Shown piece by piece: positions 10,628-21,857 of a DNA stretch of 64,000 bases. The notes under the pieces are model-generated. The model saw nothing but the letters and a program-made list of their open reading frames with translations, was not told the DNA's origin and made no database searches. The number at the start of each line of letters is the position of its first letter. Position 1 is the stretch's first letter. Origin of the DNA: Streptomyces sclerotialus (GTDB lineage: Bacteria > Actinomycetota > Actinomycetes > Streptomycetales > Streptomycetaceae); contig JODX01000002.1 in the NCBI GenBank assembly GCA_000719105.1, positions 186,001 to 250,000 on the forward strand, written 5' to 3'. The position numbers were made by a program, and so were the translations under genes.

Positions 10628-11390
10628 GGATCGCGGGGGGCGTCGAGGGCGCGGCCCGCGCGAGACCGTCGGCGATGCCGCGCAGCGCCCGGGCGGCCGC
10701 GCCCTGCAGCCCCGGCCCGAAGGTGATCCGGGTGGCCCCGAGCGCGCCGAGCCCGGCGGGTGAGGGTCCGCCTCCGGTGACCGTGCCGTGCACGTTCAGC
10801 GGCCCCTGGATCCCGGACCGCAGCAGGGGCAGTACGTCGACGGGGGCGCCGATCGGATACACGCAGTCGGCGCCCGCGGCGACGTACAGCACGGCCCGCT
10901 CGACCGCCGCCGCCGGATCGGCGATGCCCCGGACGAACGTGTCGATGCGCGCGTTGACGAAGAGCCGGCCGCCCGCCGCGTCCCGCACCTCGGCGAGCCG
11001 GTCGGCGTGCCGCCGCGGGTCCTCCAGGACGCCCTCCGCGTCGGAGTCCTCGAGGTTGCAGCCCACGGCGCCCGTCTCCAGCAGCCGTTCCACCAGCTCC
11101 TTCGGCGGCAGTCCGTACCCTCCCTCGACATCCGCGGACACCGGCACGTCGACGGCCCGGACGATCCGCGCGACGGCCGCGAACATCTCCTCCGCCGGGG
11201 TCGCCCCGTCCTCGTACCCGAGGGAGGCGGCGACCCCGGCGCTGGGCGTCGCGAGCGCCGGGAACCCGGCCTCCTCCAGCACCCGGGCACTGGCGGCGTC
11301 CCAGGGGCCGGGCAGGACGAGGGGATCATCGGGGGCCCGCCCGTGGTGCAGCGCCCGGAAGACGCCGGCCTTGTCGGCCCCGCTCACCAT
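10620..11390 (-). CDS. isocitrate lyase / PEP mutase family protein
   Basis: 256 aa. The family cleaves or rearranges C-C or C-P bonds of 2-oxo or 2-hydroxy acids in a TIM barrel. Visible marks are PGPWDAASARVLEEAGFPALATPSAG (substrate strand, about 27-52), SADVEGGYG (Mg-binding acidic residues) and the NLEDSD segment (about 117-122) plus NARIDTF. The Cys-containing KKCGH loop of true isocitrate lyase is absent, so the activity is probably an oxaloacetate- or methylisocitrate-type lyase or unknown. It overlaps both neighbours, so it is translationally coupled. Confidence 0.85.
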   Translation of the reverse strand: MVSGADKAGVFRALHHGRAPDDPLVLPGPWDAASARVLEEAGFPALATPSAGVAASLGYEDGATPAEEMFAAVARIVRAVDVPVSADVEGGYGLPPKELVERLLETGAVGCNLEDSDAEGVLEDPRRHADRLAEVRDAAGGRLFVNARIDTFVRGIADPAAAVERAVLYVAAGADCVYPIGAPVDVLPLLRSGIQGPLNVHGTVTGGGPSPAGLGALGATRITFGPGLQGAAARALRGIADGLARAAPSTPPAILD

Positions 11391-11848
11391 TCGGTGCTTC
11401 CCGCCGGGATGCGCCGGCTGACCATCAGCCGGTTCCAGCTGTTGATGCCGGTGACGACCGCGACGAGATGGGCCAGCCGCGCCTCGTCGAAGTGCTCGGC
11501 GGCGTTCGCGTACACCTCGTCGGGGACGGAACCCTCCGTCAGCAGGGTCACCGCCTCGGTCAGCGCCAGCGCCGCCCGCTCCCGCTCGTCGAAGACGTCC
11601 CCGGCCTCCTCCCAGGCGGGGAGCAGGTCCAGCTGCTGTTGCGGCACCCCTTGCTCGCGGGCGATCGCGAGGTGCATGTCCAGGCAGAACGCGCAGTGGT
11701 TGAGCTGCGAGGCGCGGATCTGCACCAGCTCGGCGAGAGCGGGATCGCCGAGCCCCTTCTTCGCGGCGGCGCTCACGGCCCGCATCGCGGAGCGGACCGC
11801 GGGATCCAGGTACGTCGTACGGGCCACGCGGGCCGGACGGGCCGTCAC
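11384..11848 (-). CDS. carboxymuconolactone decarboxylase family protein (AhpD-like), copy 1
   Basis: 154 aa. An all-helical AhpD-like fold with the redox pair C52 and C55 in NHCAFCLDMH, followed by WEEAGDVFDERERAALALTEAVT. Members act as alkylhydroperoxidases or gamma-carboxymuconolactone decarboxylases; the CxxC and downstream His favour peroxidase-type chemistry. It overlaps the next gene by seven bases and the preceding paralogue by four. Copy 2 is clearly homologous (LTEAVT, VPDEVY, AAEHFDE shared). Confidence 0.88.
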   Translation of the reverse strand: MTARPARVARTTYLDPAVRSAMRAVSAAAKKGLGDPALAELVQIRASQLNHCAFCLDMHLAIAREQGVPQQQLDLLPAWEEAGDVFDERERAALALTEAVTLLTEGSVPDEVYANAAEHFDEARLAHLVAVVTGINSWNRLMVSRRIPAGSTEW

Positions 11849-12393
11849 TTGTGCTGCCCCGGCCGGTAGTGCCCGGGCGTCCGCCGGCAGGTCACGCCGA
11901 ACCGGTTCCAGGCATTGATCACCGTGATAGCGGCGATCAGCTGCGCCAGCTCGGTCTCGTCGAAGTGCTCGGCGGCCCTCTCGTACACCTCGTCGGGTAC
12001 GAAGCCTCCCCCGGAGCCGAAAGCCTGGGAGGTGCCCCCAGTCAGCACGGTCACGGCCTCGGTCAGCTCCAGCGCGGCGAGTTCCTTCCCGGTGTAGAAG
12101 TGCCGCGACTCCTCCCAGGCGCTCAGCTGGACGATCCGCTCGACGCTCTCGCCCGCCGCGAGCGCGTCCTTGGAGTGCATGTCGAGGCAGAGTGCGCAGT
12201 GGTTGAGCTGGGAGGCGCGGATCTTCACCAGCTCGCGCAGCCGCGGATCGAGACCCTGGCCGGCCGCCGCGTCGAGCCGGATCATGGCCTTGAAGACGTC
12301 CGGTGCGAGCTTGGCCCAGTCCAGGTGCGGGGTGGGTTCGGGAGCGTACTCCGCGGTCGTCGTACCGGTACCAATGTCCGTCTCAGTCGTCAT
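11845..12393 (-). CDS. carboxymuconolactone decarboxylase family protein (AhpD-like), copy 2
   Basis: 182 aa, first gene of the four-gene minus operon. CxxC is at about C66 and C69 (NHCALCLDMH). It has a longer Thr/Glu-rich N-terminus than copy 1. Relative to copy 1 there is an extra stretch of about ten residues (GTSQAFGSGGG) between LTEAVTVLT and VPDEVY; the DNA there is a palindromic dispersed-type repeat. Start ATG 12393 follows GAGGGC. The 47 bp gap to the divergent MocR gene must hold both promoters. Confidence 0.88.
   Translation of the reverse strand: MTTETDIGTGTTTAEYAPEPTPHLDWAKLAPDVFKAMIRLDAAAGQGLDPRLRELVKIRASQLNHCALCLDMHSKDALAAGESVERIVQLSAWEESRHFYTGKELAALELTEAVTVLTGGTSQAFGSGGGFVPDEVYERAAEHFDETELAQLIAAITVINAWNRFGVTCRRTPGHYRPGQHK
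12005..12041. repeat. palindromic repeat inside AhpD-like copy 2
   Basis: CCTCCC and GGGAGG arms flank a GGAGCC-GAAA-GCC stem-loop, followed by a CCCCCAG tail. From memory this matches a GC-rich palindrome dispersed many times in Streptomyces genomes, usually between genes. Here it sits in frame in a coding sequence and is absent from the paralogue. Confidence 0.6.
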
Positions 12394-12440
12394 GCCCTCG
12401 ACCCTAGGAGCCAGGCAGCCCAGGAGTATGGTCCACTTCC

Positions 12441-13868
12441 ATGCCGAAACCGTGGGCCACTCTGGGCATCGACCTGCACCTGGAACCGGCCGGTCCGGGC
12501 CTGCGCCGCGGGCTGACCGACGCCCTGCGCGAGGCGGTGCGCACCGGCCGCCTGGCCCCCGGCACCCGGCTGCCGTCCTCCCGTTCGCTCGCCGCCGACC
12601 TCGGCATCGCCCGCAACACCGTCGCCGACGCCTACGCCGACCTGGTCGCCGAGGGCTGGCTCACCGCCCGCCAGGGCTCCGGCACCCGGGTCGCCGACCG
12701 TGCGGTGCCCCCGCGGCCCACCAGGCGGGCCACCCGGCAACGGGAGCCCGGCCGGCTCCCGTACGACCTGACCCCGGGCACCCCCGACCTGAGCTCCTTC
12801 CCGCGCGCCGAGTGGCTGAGGGCCGCCCGCCGCGCCCTCGACGCCGCCCCGAACGACGCCCTCGGGTACGGCGATCCGCGCGGCCGCACCGAGCTGCGCA
12901 CCGCGCTCGCGGACTACCTCGCCCGGGTCCGGGGCGTGCGCACCGACCCCGGACAGATCGTCGTCTGCTCGGGCTTCGCCCACGGACTGAAGCTGCTCGG
13001 CGAACTGCTGCGTGCCCGGGGCCGTCGCACGCTGGCCGTGGAGCCGTACGGCCTGGACGCGCACTGGGACCTCCTCGCACGCACCGGCCTGCGCACCGTG
13101 CCCCTGCCCGCCGACCGGCTCGGCCCCCGCACGGAAGATCTGGGGGACCTCAAGGACTCGGCGGACTCGGCGGGCCCGGACGGTGCGGCGGACGTACCGG
13201 CCGTCCTGCTCAACCCTTCGCACCAGTTCCCGCTCGGCGGCGCCCTGCCCCCCGACCGCCGCGCCGCCGCCGTCGGCTGGGCCCGCCGCACCGGCGGACT
13301 GGTCCTGGAGGACGACTACGACGGTGAGTTCCGCTACGACCGCCAGCACGTGGGCGCGCTCCAGGGCCTCGACCCGGACCACGTGGTGTACCTGGGCACC
13401 GCCAGCAAGTCCCTGGCGCCCGGACTGCGCCTGGGCTGGATGGTCCTGCCGCCGTCCCTGGTGACCGAGGTCGCGCGGCTCGGCGGCCGGTCGACGGGTG
13501 TCCTGGAGCAGCTCGCCCTCGCCGAGTTCCTCACCTCCGGCGCGTACGACCGCCATGTCCGCGCCGCCCGCCTGCGCTACCGGCGGCGCCGGGACGCCCT
13601 CGTCGCCGCCCTCGCGGACCGGGCGCCGGAAATCAGGGTGGGCGGTATCGCGGCCGGTCTGCACGCCGTGCTCCGGCTGCCGCCCGGCACCGAGGAGCCC
13701 GTGGTCCGCGCGGCGGCCTGGCAGGGGCTGATGCTGCACGGCCTGTCCCGCTACCGCCATCCGTCCGCCGCGGTGAAGCCCGTGGACGCCTTGGTCGTGG
13801 GGTACGGGACGCCGCCGGACCACGCGTGGGCGGGCACACTGGACGCGCTCTGCCGGGCGTTGCCGTAG
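12441..13868 (+). CDS. MocR/PdxR-type transcriptional regulator (GntR HTH plus aminotransferase fold)
   Basis: 475 aa. The N-terminal winged helix (about residues 17-80: RLPSSRSLAADLGIARNTVADAYADLVAEGWL) is of GntR type. The rest is a fold-I aminotransferase domain with the PLP lysine in GTASKSLAPGLRLGW (about residue 322) and the LEDDYDGEFRYD segment. These proteins sense PLP or amino compounds. Its divergent position implies it controls the AhpD-like operon. No good ribosome binding site precedes ATG 12441, so a leaderless or weakly initiated transcript is possible. Confidence 0.9.
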   Translation: MPKPWATLGIDLHLEPAGPGLRRGLTDALREAVRTGRLAPGTRLPSSRSLAADLGIARNTVADAYADLVAEGWLTARQGSGTRVADRAVPPRPTRRATRQREPGRLPYDLTPGTPDLSSFPRAEWLRAARRALDAAPNDALGYGDPRGRTELRTALADYLARVRGVRTDPGQIVVCSGFAHGLKLLGELLRARGRRTLAVEPYGLDAHWDLLARTGLRTVPLPADRLGPRTEDLGDLKDSADSAGPDGAADVPAVLLNPSHQFPLGGALPPDRRAAAVGWARRTGGLVLEDDYDGEFRYDRQHVGALQGLDPDHVVYLGTASKSLAPGLRLGWMVLPPSLVTEVARLGGRSTGVLEQLALAEFLTSGAYDRHVRAARLRYRRRRDALVAALADRAPEIRVGGIAAGLHAVLRLPPGTEEPVVRAAAWQGLMLHGLSRYRHPSAAVKPVDALVVGYGTPPDHAWAGTLDALCRALP

Positions 13869-14042
13869 CGCTCGGTGACCGGGCGCGCGACACGCGGGAA
13901 CCATTGAAGGTAAAAATGGCGTGAGCATGCACGGGACGGCTGGGCAAGATCTCGAACCGGTCATTAAGGTGAGCGCGCCGATCACTCGCCGGAAGCGCGC
14001 GGCGCGCACGTACGGCACACACACAGCGGGGGGAAGCACATC

Positions 14043-14360
14043 ATGGCGGCACAGCGCAGGCGGCTGCGTTCCAGCACGGTGATACTCGGCGGGATGGGCG
14101 TCGTCGCGGCGGCACTCACCTCCTGCAGCTCCGAACCGGACCGCCGCTGCGTGGACCGCGACAGCTACGACTGGGCCAACGGCTACCGGATCACCTCGGA
14201 CAGCAACTGCTCGTCGGGCGGCACGGGCAGCGGCACGGTCAACAGCGCCTGGTACTACGACTCCGACAAGAGCGGCAACTGGGCCGACGACGGCACGTTC
14301 AGCCGTGACGAGGCCGTCGACCGCAACGGCTTCGGCTGCTCGGGTTCGGGCGGCGGCTGA
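14043..14360 (+). CDS. small secreted lipoprotein
   Basis: 105 aa. An RRR-rich n-region, hydrophobic core and lipobox ALTSC (Cys about residue 29) mark a lipoprotein. The mature part is Ser/Gly/Asp-rich with four more cysteines (C35, and others in SNCSS and FGCSG), so disulfides are likely. No family recognised. Start ATG 14043 follows a GGGGGGAAG leader. It lies 78 bp before the ATP-grasp gene and may be co-transcribed with it. Confidence 0.75.
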   Translation: MAAQRRRLRSSTVILGGMGVVAAALTSCSSEPDRRCVDRDSYDWANGYRITSDSNCSSGGTGSGTVNSAWYYDSDKSGNWADDGTFSRDEAVDRNGFGCSGSGGG

Positions 14361-14438
14361 GGCGTACCGGCCGTACGGGGCGATCGAGCCGTACGGCACG
14401 CACGAGGCGCACGAGGCATACGAAAGGCACGTCCGACC

Positions 14439-15662
14439 GTGGAACGCCGCACCCTTGAACCCCGTCCCGGCTGGCAGCAGACCGTCGAGGACCAGGGGCT
14501 CATCTACCCCCTGACCCGCTACCCGGACGACTCACTGCGCCCGTACTGGGACGAGAGCGCCTACTACGTCTTCTCCCTGCCCGAGGTGGAGGCGCTGGAG
14601 GAGGTCGTCGAGGAGCTGCACGGGATGTGCCTGGCGGCGGCCGCGCACATCGTCGAGCGGGACCGGTTCGCCGATCTCGGCATCACCGACCCGCGCGTGG
14701 CCGAACTGGTCGCCGAGGCCTGGCACCGCCGCGCCGAACTCCCCTCCGTCTACGGCCGCTTCGACCTGCGCTACGACGGCACGGGCCCCGCCAAGATGCT
14801 GGAGTACAACGCGGACACGCCGACCTCGCTGGTCGAGGCGGCGAGCCCGCAGTGGTTCTGGATGGAGGAGCGCTTCCCGGGCGCCGACCAGTGGAACTCC
14901 CTCCACGAACGCCTCGTCGACGCCTGGCGGAAACAGGCCCGCCTCCTCCCGCCGGGCAACCCGCTCTACTTCGCCCACACCGCGGGCGACGAGCTCGGCG
15001 AGGACCTGATGACGGTCGCCTACCTCAAGGAGACCGCCGAGCAGGCCGGCCTCGACACCGACTGGATCTCCATGGAGGACATCGGCTGGGACCGCCTGTC
15101 GCGCCGTTTCGTCGACAAGAAGCTGCGCTTCATCCGCAGCATCTTCAAGCTGTACCCCTGGGAGTGGCTCACCACCGACCGCTTCGCCCCGCACGTCCTC
15201 GCCACCCTCGACAACGGCGGTGGCACGGGCAGCACGATGTGGATCGAACCCGCCTGGAAGATGCTGCTCAGCAACAAGGCCCTGCTGGCCGTGCTCTGGG
15301 AGCTCTACCCGGGCCACCCCAACCTGCTGCCCGCCTACCTCGACGGGCCGCGCGAGCTGGCCTCCGGGCCGGGGTACGTGGCCAAACCGCTGCTCGGGCG
15401 GGAGGGCGCGGGCGTGACCGTGCACGAGGCCGGTTCCGGTACCGGTTCGGGTACCGGTCCTGCCGACGCCGCCGCCTCTCCCGTCGTACGGGACGAGCCG
15501 TGCTGCTACCAGGAGCTGGCGCCCCTGCCGTCCTTCGACGGCAACCGGGTCGTGCTCGGCGCGTGGGTGGTGGAGAACGAGGCCGCGGGCCTGGGCATCC
15601 GCGAGTCGGCGGGGCTGGTCACGGACACGTACGCGCGGTTCCTGCCGCACGTGATCCTCTAG
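14439..15662 (+). CDS. glutathionylspermidine synthase-like ATP-grasp protein
   Basis: 407 aa, start GTG 14439. Matches the C-terminal synthetase domain of glutathionylspermidine synthase: RFDLRYDGTGPAKMLEYNADTPTSLVEA (about 107-134), IRSIFKLYPWEWL, SNKALLAVLWELYPGHPNLLPAY and YVAKPLLGREGAGV. It should ligate a carboxylate to an amine using ATP. Streptomyces do not make glutathionylspermidine, so the true substrate is unknown. A Gly-Ser-Thr-rich insert (about 333-350) interrupts the domain after GREGAGV. The partner is possibly the lipoprotein upstream. Confidence 0.85.
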   Translation: MERRTLEPRPGWQQTVEDQGLIYPLTRYPDDSLRPYWDESAYYVFSLPEVEALEEVVEELHGMCLAAAAHIVERDRFADLGITDPRVAELVAEAWHRRAELPSVYGRFDLRYDGTGPAKMLEYNADTPTSLVEAASPQWFWMEERFPGADQWNSLHERLVDAWRKQARLLPPGNPLYFAHTAGDELGEDLMTVAYLKETAEQAGLDTDWISMEDIGWDRLSRRFVDKKLRFIRSIFKLYPWEWLTTDRFAPHVLATLDNGGGTGSTMWIEPAWKMLLSNKALLAVLWELYPGHPNLLPAYLDGPRELASGPGYVAKPLLGREGAGVTVHEAGSGTGSGTGPADAAASPVVRDEPCCYQELAPLPSFDGNRVVLGAWVVENEAAGLGIRESAGLVTDTYARFLPHVIL

Positions 15663-15757
15663 GACCTGCTGCATCCTCCAGGACCTGCTTCCGGCTCGCC
15701 GCCCGCCCGCATGATGGACGGAGCGCTCCGGTGCCGCGGGGCGCCCGGTAGGCTGCT

Positions 15758-18604
<2,847 letters not shown>

Positions 18605-18710
18605 CCCGCACGGCCGCTCTCCCGGCACCGGGCAGCGGCGCCGTACAGTCGACAGACGCCGGGCAGCGGACGCCGGGCGACACAGGCGACGACGAACGAC
18701 AGGAGACGAC

Positions 18711-19295
18711 GTGGGGACCGTAACGATCGGCGTGTCGATCGCGGTCCCGGAGCCTCACGGCAGCCTGCTCCAGGAGCGGCGCGCGGGCTTCGGCGACCCC
18801 GCGGCTTCCGGCATCCCCACGCACGTCACCCTGCTGCCGCCGACGGAGGTCGACGCGTCGGAGCTGCCCGCGATCGAGGCGCACCTCGCCGAGGTCGCGG
18901 CCTCCGGGCGCCCCTTCCCGATGCGGCTGTCCGGCACGGGCACCTTCCGCCCGCTGTCGCCCGTCGTGTACGTCCAGGTCGTCGAGGGCGCCGAGGCCTG
19001 CACCTGGCTCCAGAAGCAGGTCCGGGACGCGTCGGGTCCGGTGGCGCGGGAGCTCGCCTTCCCCTACCACCCCCACGTCACGGTGGCGCACGGCATCCCC
19101 GACGAGGCGATGGACCGGGCGTACGAGGAGCTCTCCGCGTATGAGGCGGAGTGGCCCTGCACCGGCTTCGCGCTCTACGAGCAGGGCACGGACGGTGTGT
19201 GGCGCAAGCTGCGGGAGTTCCCGTTCGGCGGAGCGTCCGTGCCGCCGCAGGGCGGGGCACCGGCCGAGCGGGACTCCACCCTGCGCAGACGCTGA
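18711..19295 (+). CDS. 2'-5' RNA ligase / 2H phosphoesterase family protein
   Basis: 194 aa, GTG 18711 behind AGGAG. Two HxT motifs about 85 residues apart (HVTLL at about 38 and HVTVAH at about 122) form the catalytic pair of the 2H superfamily, which hydrolyses 2',3'-cyclic phosphates or 2'-5' linkages. It starts about 110 bp after trpS; the pairing with trpS is conserved as I recall, suggesting an RNA-repair or tRNA-linked role, which is inference. Confidence 0.85.
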   Translation: MGTVTIGVSIAVPEPHGSLLQERRAGFGDPAASGIPTHVTLLPPTEVDASELPAIEAHLAEVAASGRPFPMRLSGTGTFRPLSPVVYVQVVEGAEACTWLQKQVRDASGPVARELAFPYHPHVTVAHGIPDEAMDRAYEELSAYEAEWPCTGFALYEQGTDGVWRKLREFPFGGASVPPQGGAPAERDSTLRRR

Positions 19296-19325
19296 GCGCA
19301 GGACATGACACCGCGAGGGGAAAGC

Positions 19326-20618
19326 GTGCGCTGCGACGTGCGGGCCAGCAGGAGGAGGACGGCGTCGGCGGGTGCGGCGCTCCTCCTCGGCGTGCTCGTG
19401 GCCGGGTGCGGGACGGACGGCGGCATGGATGGCGAGGGCGGCCCCGGCAGGGCATCCGCGCGCAGCGAGTCGCCCCGTTCGTCCGGCTCGCCCGAGCCCG
19501 TGGCATCGTCCTCTTCCGCGCCTCCTTTGTCTGGCATGTCCTGGTCATGCGACCGCATCCTCGACGGCTCCGCGAGCCTGAGCGACCTGGCCGTGGTCGC
19601 CGAGGACGACATCTGGGCCTATGGCAGCCGCCGGGACGAGTCCGCGGGCGCGACGACGAACGAGCAGTTCCTCCTGCGCCGCGACGGTGACGGGTGGCGG
19701 GAGCAGCCCCTGCCGGACGTCCTCGGCACCGCTGTCTCCGACGTCCGGCTGGACGCCGTGGGCTCCGGCTCCGGCGAGGTCTGGCTCACCGCGACCGACT
19801 TCACCCTGGGCGAGACCAGGATCGCCCGCTGGGACGGTACGCGCTGGTCGGCACTGGGCCGGATGCCGAGCGGCCGCGTCACCGCACTGAAGGCCTTCGC
19901 CCCGGACGACGTCTGGGCGCTGACGCAGTACGACAACCGGCTCCAGCACTGGGACGGCACGAGCTGGACCACCGTGCGCCCGCCCGCCGACGGCCTCACC
20001 GCACTCGACGGCAGCGGCCCGGACGACCTGTGGGCCGTGGGCTACCGCCGCACCGGCGGGGACGCCGCCCGGGGCGGCCCCGAGCTGACCCAGCCCGTCG
20101 CCGTGCACGGGGACGGCCGCACCTGGACGCGTACCGAGACCCCGGAGTACCACTTCCCGGACCCGGTGCCGCCCGAGCCCGACGCCGTTCTCGACCATGT
20201 CGTCGTGCTCGCCGAGGACGACGTACGCGCGTTCGGCACCCACACCTTCAACCACGGTGAAGCGGCCGACGAGCCCGCCGACGAGGCCATCCACCTGCGG
20301 TGGGACGGCACGCGCTGGACGGAGCGGCCCGAGGCGCCGGGCGACTGCGCCGGACGCACCGCCGTACTGGGCGACGGTGCCGACGGCGTCTTCCTGAGCG
20401 GCAACTGGTACCTCACCGCGGACGGCGCATGCGGCAAGGTCACCCGCTCCCGGCTGCCCGCCGGGGACGGGGTCCGCGAGTCGTCGCGCCAGTCGCTGTG
20501 GCCGGCGGAGCTGGCCCGGCTGCCGGGCACCGACGAGGTGATCGGCGTGGGCCACGTCCAGGTCAACCAGAGCGGCAACCCGATGAGCAAGGCCGTGGTG
20601 GTGTCGCTCGACCGCTAG
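19326..20618 (+). CDS. secreted lipoprotein, beta-propeller-like
   Basis: 430 aa. Hydrophobic leader ASAGAALLLGVLVAGC gives a clear lipobox (LVAGC). The mature region begins with a Ser/Pro linker, then shows repeated blocks of type WDGTxWxx (RWDGTRWSAL, HWDGTSWTTV, RWDGTRWTER) and DDVWAL/DDLWAVG every 40-50 residues, typical of propeller blades. Probably binds something at the cell surface. GTG 19326 is preferred over ATG 19305 because GAGGGG lies six bases before it. Confidence 0.75.
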   Translation: MRCDVRASRRRTASAGAALLLGVLVAGCGTDGGMDGEGGPGRASARSESPRSSGSPEPVASSSSAPPLSGMSWSCDRILDGSASLSDLAVVAEDDIWAYGSRRDESAGATTNEQFLLRRDGDGWREQPLPDVLGTAVSDVRLDAVGSGSGEVWLTATDFTLGETRIARWDGTRWSALGRMPSGRVTALKAFAPDDVWALTQYDNRLQHWDGTSWTTVRPPADGLTALDGSGPDDLWAVGYRRTGGDAARGGPELTQPVAVHGDGRTWTRTETPEYHFPDPVPPEPDAVLDHVVVLAEDDVRAFGTHTFNHGEAADEPADEAIHLRWDGTRWTERPEAPGDCAGRTAVLGDGADGVFLSGNWYLTADGACGKVTRSRLPAGDGVRESSRQSLWPAELARLPGTDEVIGVGHVQVNQSGNPMSKAVVVSLDR

Positions 20619-20794
20619 CGGTGCGCCATGCCCTCATATCGTCCTGAATTGCCGTAGTCTCCGCGCTGCTTCCTAGAAGAGTGGTGCAGAGACGGACGAC
20701 GTCCGGGGCCGGCGCGGCGCTCGGTGCTGTCCCGCCGTACAGGGGTACCCGGCCGTCGGTCTTCTCAGGACCGGAGGGAGGGCGGAGTCAGATC

Positions 20795-21778
20795 ATGGAC
20801 TGGCTGAAGAAGCTGCCCGGGGTCGGCCCGGTGGTGGAACGCCTGATGCGTACGCACGCCTGGCGGTCGTACGAGCGGCTGGAGCGGGTGAAGTACACGC
20901 GGCTCGCCGCCGCGATGACCTTCCTGAGCTTCCTGGCGCTGTTCCCGCTGCTGACCCTTGCCGCCGCCGTGGGCGCGGCCACCGTCGGCCCGGAACAGCA
21001 GAAGAAGCTGGAGGAGAAGATCGCCGAGCAGATCCCCGGCATCGGCGACCAGCTCGACATCGGCGGACTGGCCGACAACGCCGGCACGGTCGGGCTCATC
21101 GCGGGCGCGCTGCTGCTGTTCACCGGCATCAGCTGGGTCGGCGAGATGCGCGGCTGCCTGCGGGCCGTGTGGGAGAAGCCGGACCCCGAGGAGAACCCCG
21201 TCCTGGCCAAGGCCAAGGACGCGGGCGTGCTCCTCGGGCTCGGCGGTGCGGTCCTGCTGACGCTCGTCGTCTCCGGGGTGGGCTCCGTGATGGTCGGCCG
21301 CATCGCCGACCTGCTGGGCATCGAGCGGGACGGCTGGGGCGGTGTGCTGCTCCGGACCGCCGCGTTCGCCGTCGCCGTCCTCGCGGACTTCCTGCTCCTG
21401 CTGTACGTCCTCACGCTGCTGCCCGGCGTCCAGCCGCCGCGCCGCCGCCTGATCGTCGCCGCACTGGTCGGCGCGATCGGCTTCGAGCTGCTGAAGCTGC
21501 TGCTCAGCGGCTATATCCAGGGAGTCGCGTCGAAGAGCATGTACGGCGCGTTCGGCGTCCCGATCGCCCTCCTCCTGTGGATCAACTTCACCTGCAAGCT
21601 CCTGCTGGTCTCGGCGTCCTGGACGGCGACGGGGAGCAAGGAGGCCGAGGTGCCGGCCAAGGCGGGGAAGGAGGCCGGAGAGCCGGGTGAGCCGGTCGAG
21701 CCGGGCAGGCCGGCGTCGTTCGAGAAGACCGCGGGACCGCGCCGGCCCGACTCCGTCGGCACCGAGCGCACCCGCTGA
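20795..21778 (+). CDS. YihY/BrkB family membrane protein
   Basis: 327 aa with about six membrane segments (FLSFLALFPLLTLAAAVGA, GLIAGALLLFTGISWV, VLLGLGGAVLLTLVVSGVG, AVAVLADFLLLLYVLTLL, LIVAALVGAIGFELLKLLL, VPIALLLWINFTCKLLL). TRLAAAMTFLSFLALFP and SMYGAFGVPIALLLW are the family signature. Once called ribonuclease BN by mistake; real function unknown, possibly transport. The tail is Glu/Pro-rich. Confidence 0.88.
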   Translation: MDWLKKLPGVGPVVERLMRTHAWRSYERLERVKYTRLAAAMTFLSFLALFPLLTLAAAVGAATVGPEQQKKLEEKIAEQIPGIGDQLDIGGLADNAGTVGLIAGALLLFTGISWVGEMRGCLRAVWEKPDPEENPVLAKAKDAGVLLGLGGAVLLTLVVSGVGSVMVGRIADLLGIERDGWGGVLLRTAAFAVAVLADFLLLLYVLTLLPGVQPPRRRLIVAALVGAIGFELLKLLLSGYIQGVASKSMYGAFGVPIALLLWINFTCKLLLVSASWTATGSKEAEVPAKAGKEAGEPGEPVEPGRPASFEKTAGPRRPDSVGTERTR

Positions 21779-21782
21779 GACC

Positions 21783-21823
21783 GGCCGGAACCCCGCGCCA
21801 CAGGAGTGCGGGGTTCACCGGCC
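21783..21823. terminator. bidirectional hairpin between BrkB and carboxypeptidase genes
   Basis: Arms 21783-21796 and 21808-21823 (GGCCGGAACCCCGC against GCGGGGTTCACCGGCC, with a CA bulge) lie between convergent genes. Confidence 0.7.
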
Positions 21824-21857
21824 CGGGGCTCCGCGCCCACGACCGTGGGCCGGCGCA

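Noticed and set aside
13125..13155. Second copy of the dispersed palindrome in the MocR gene
   Set aside because: CCCCCGCA...CTGGGGGA pairs only weakly and lacks the GAAA-loop stem; not enough to call.
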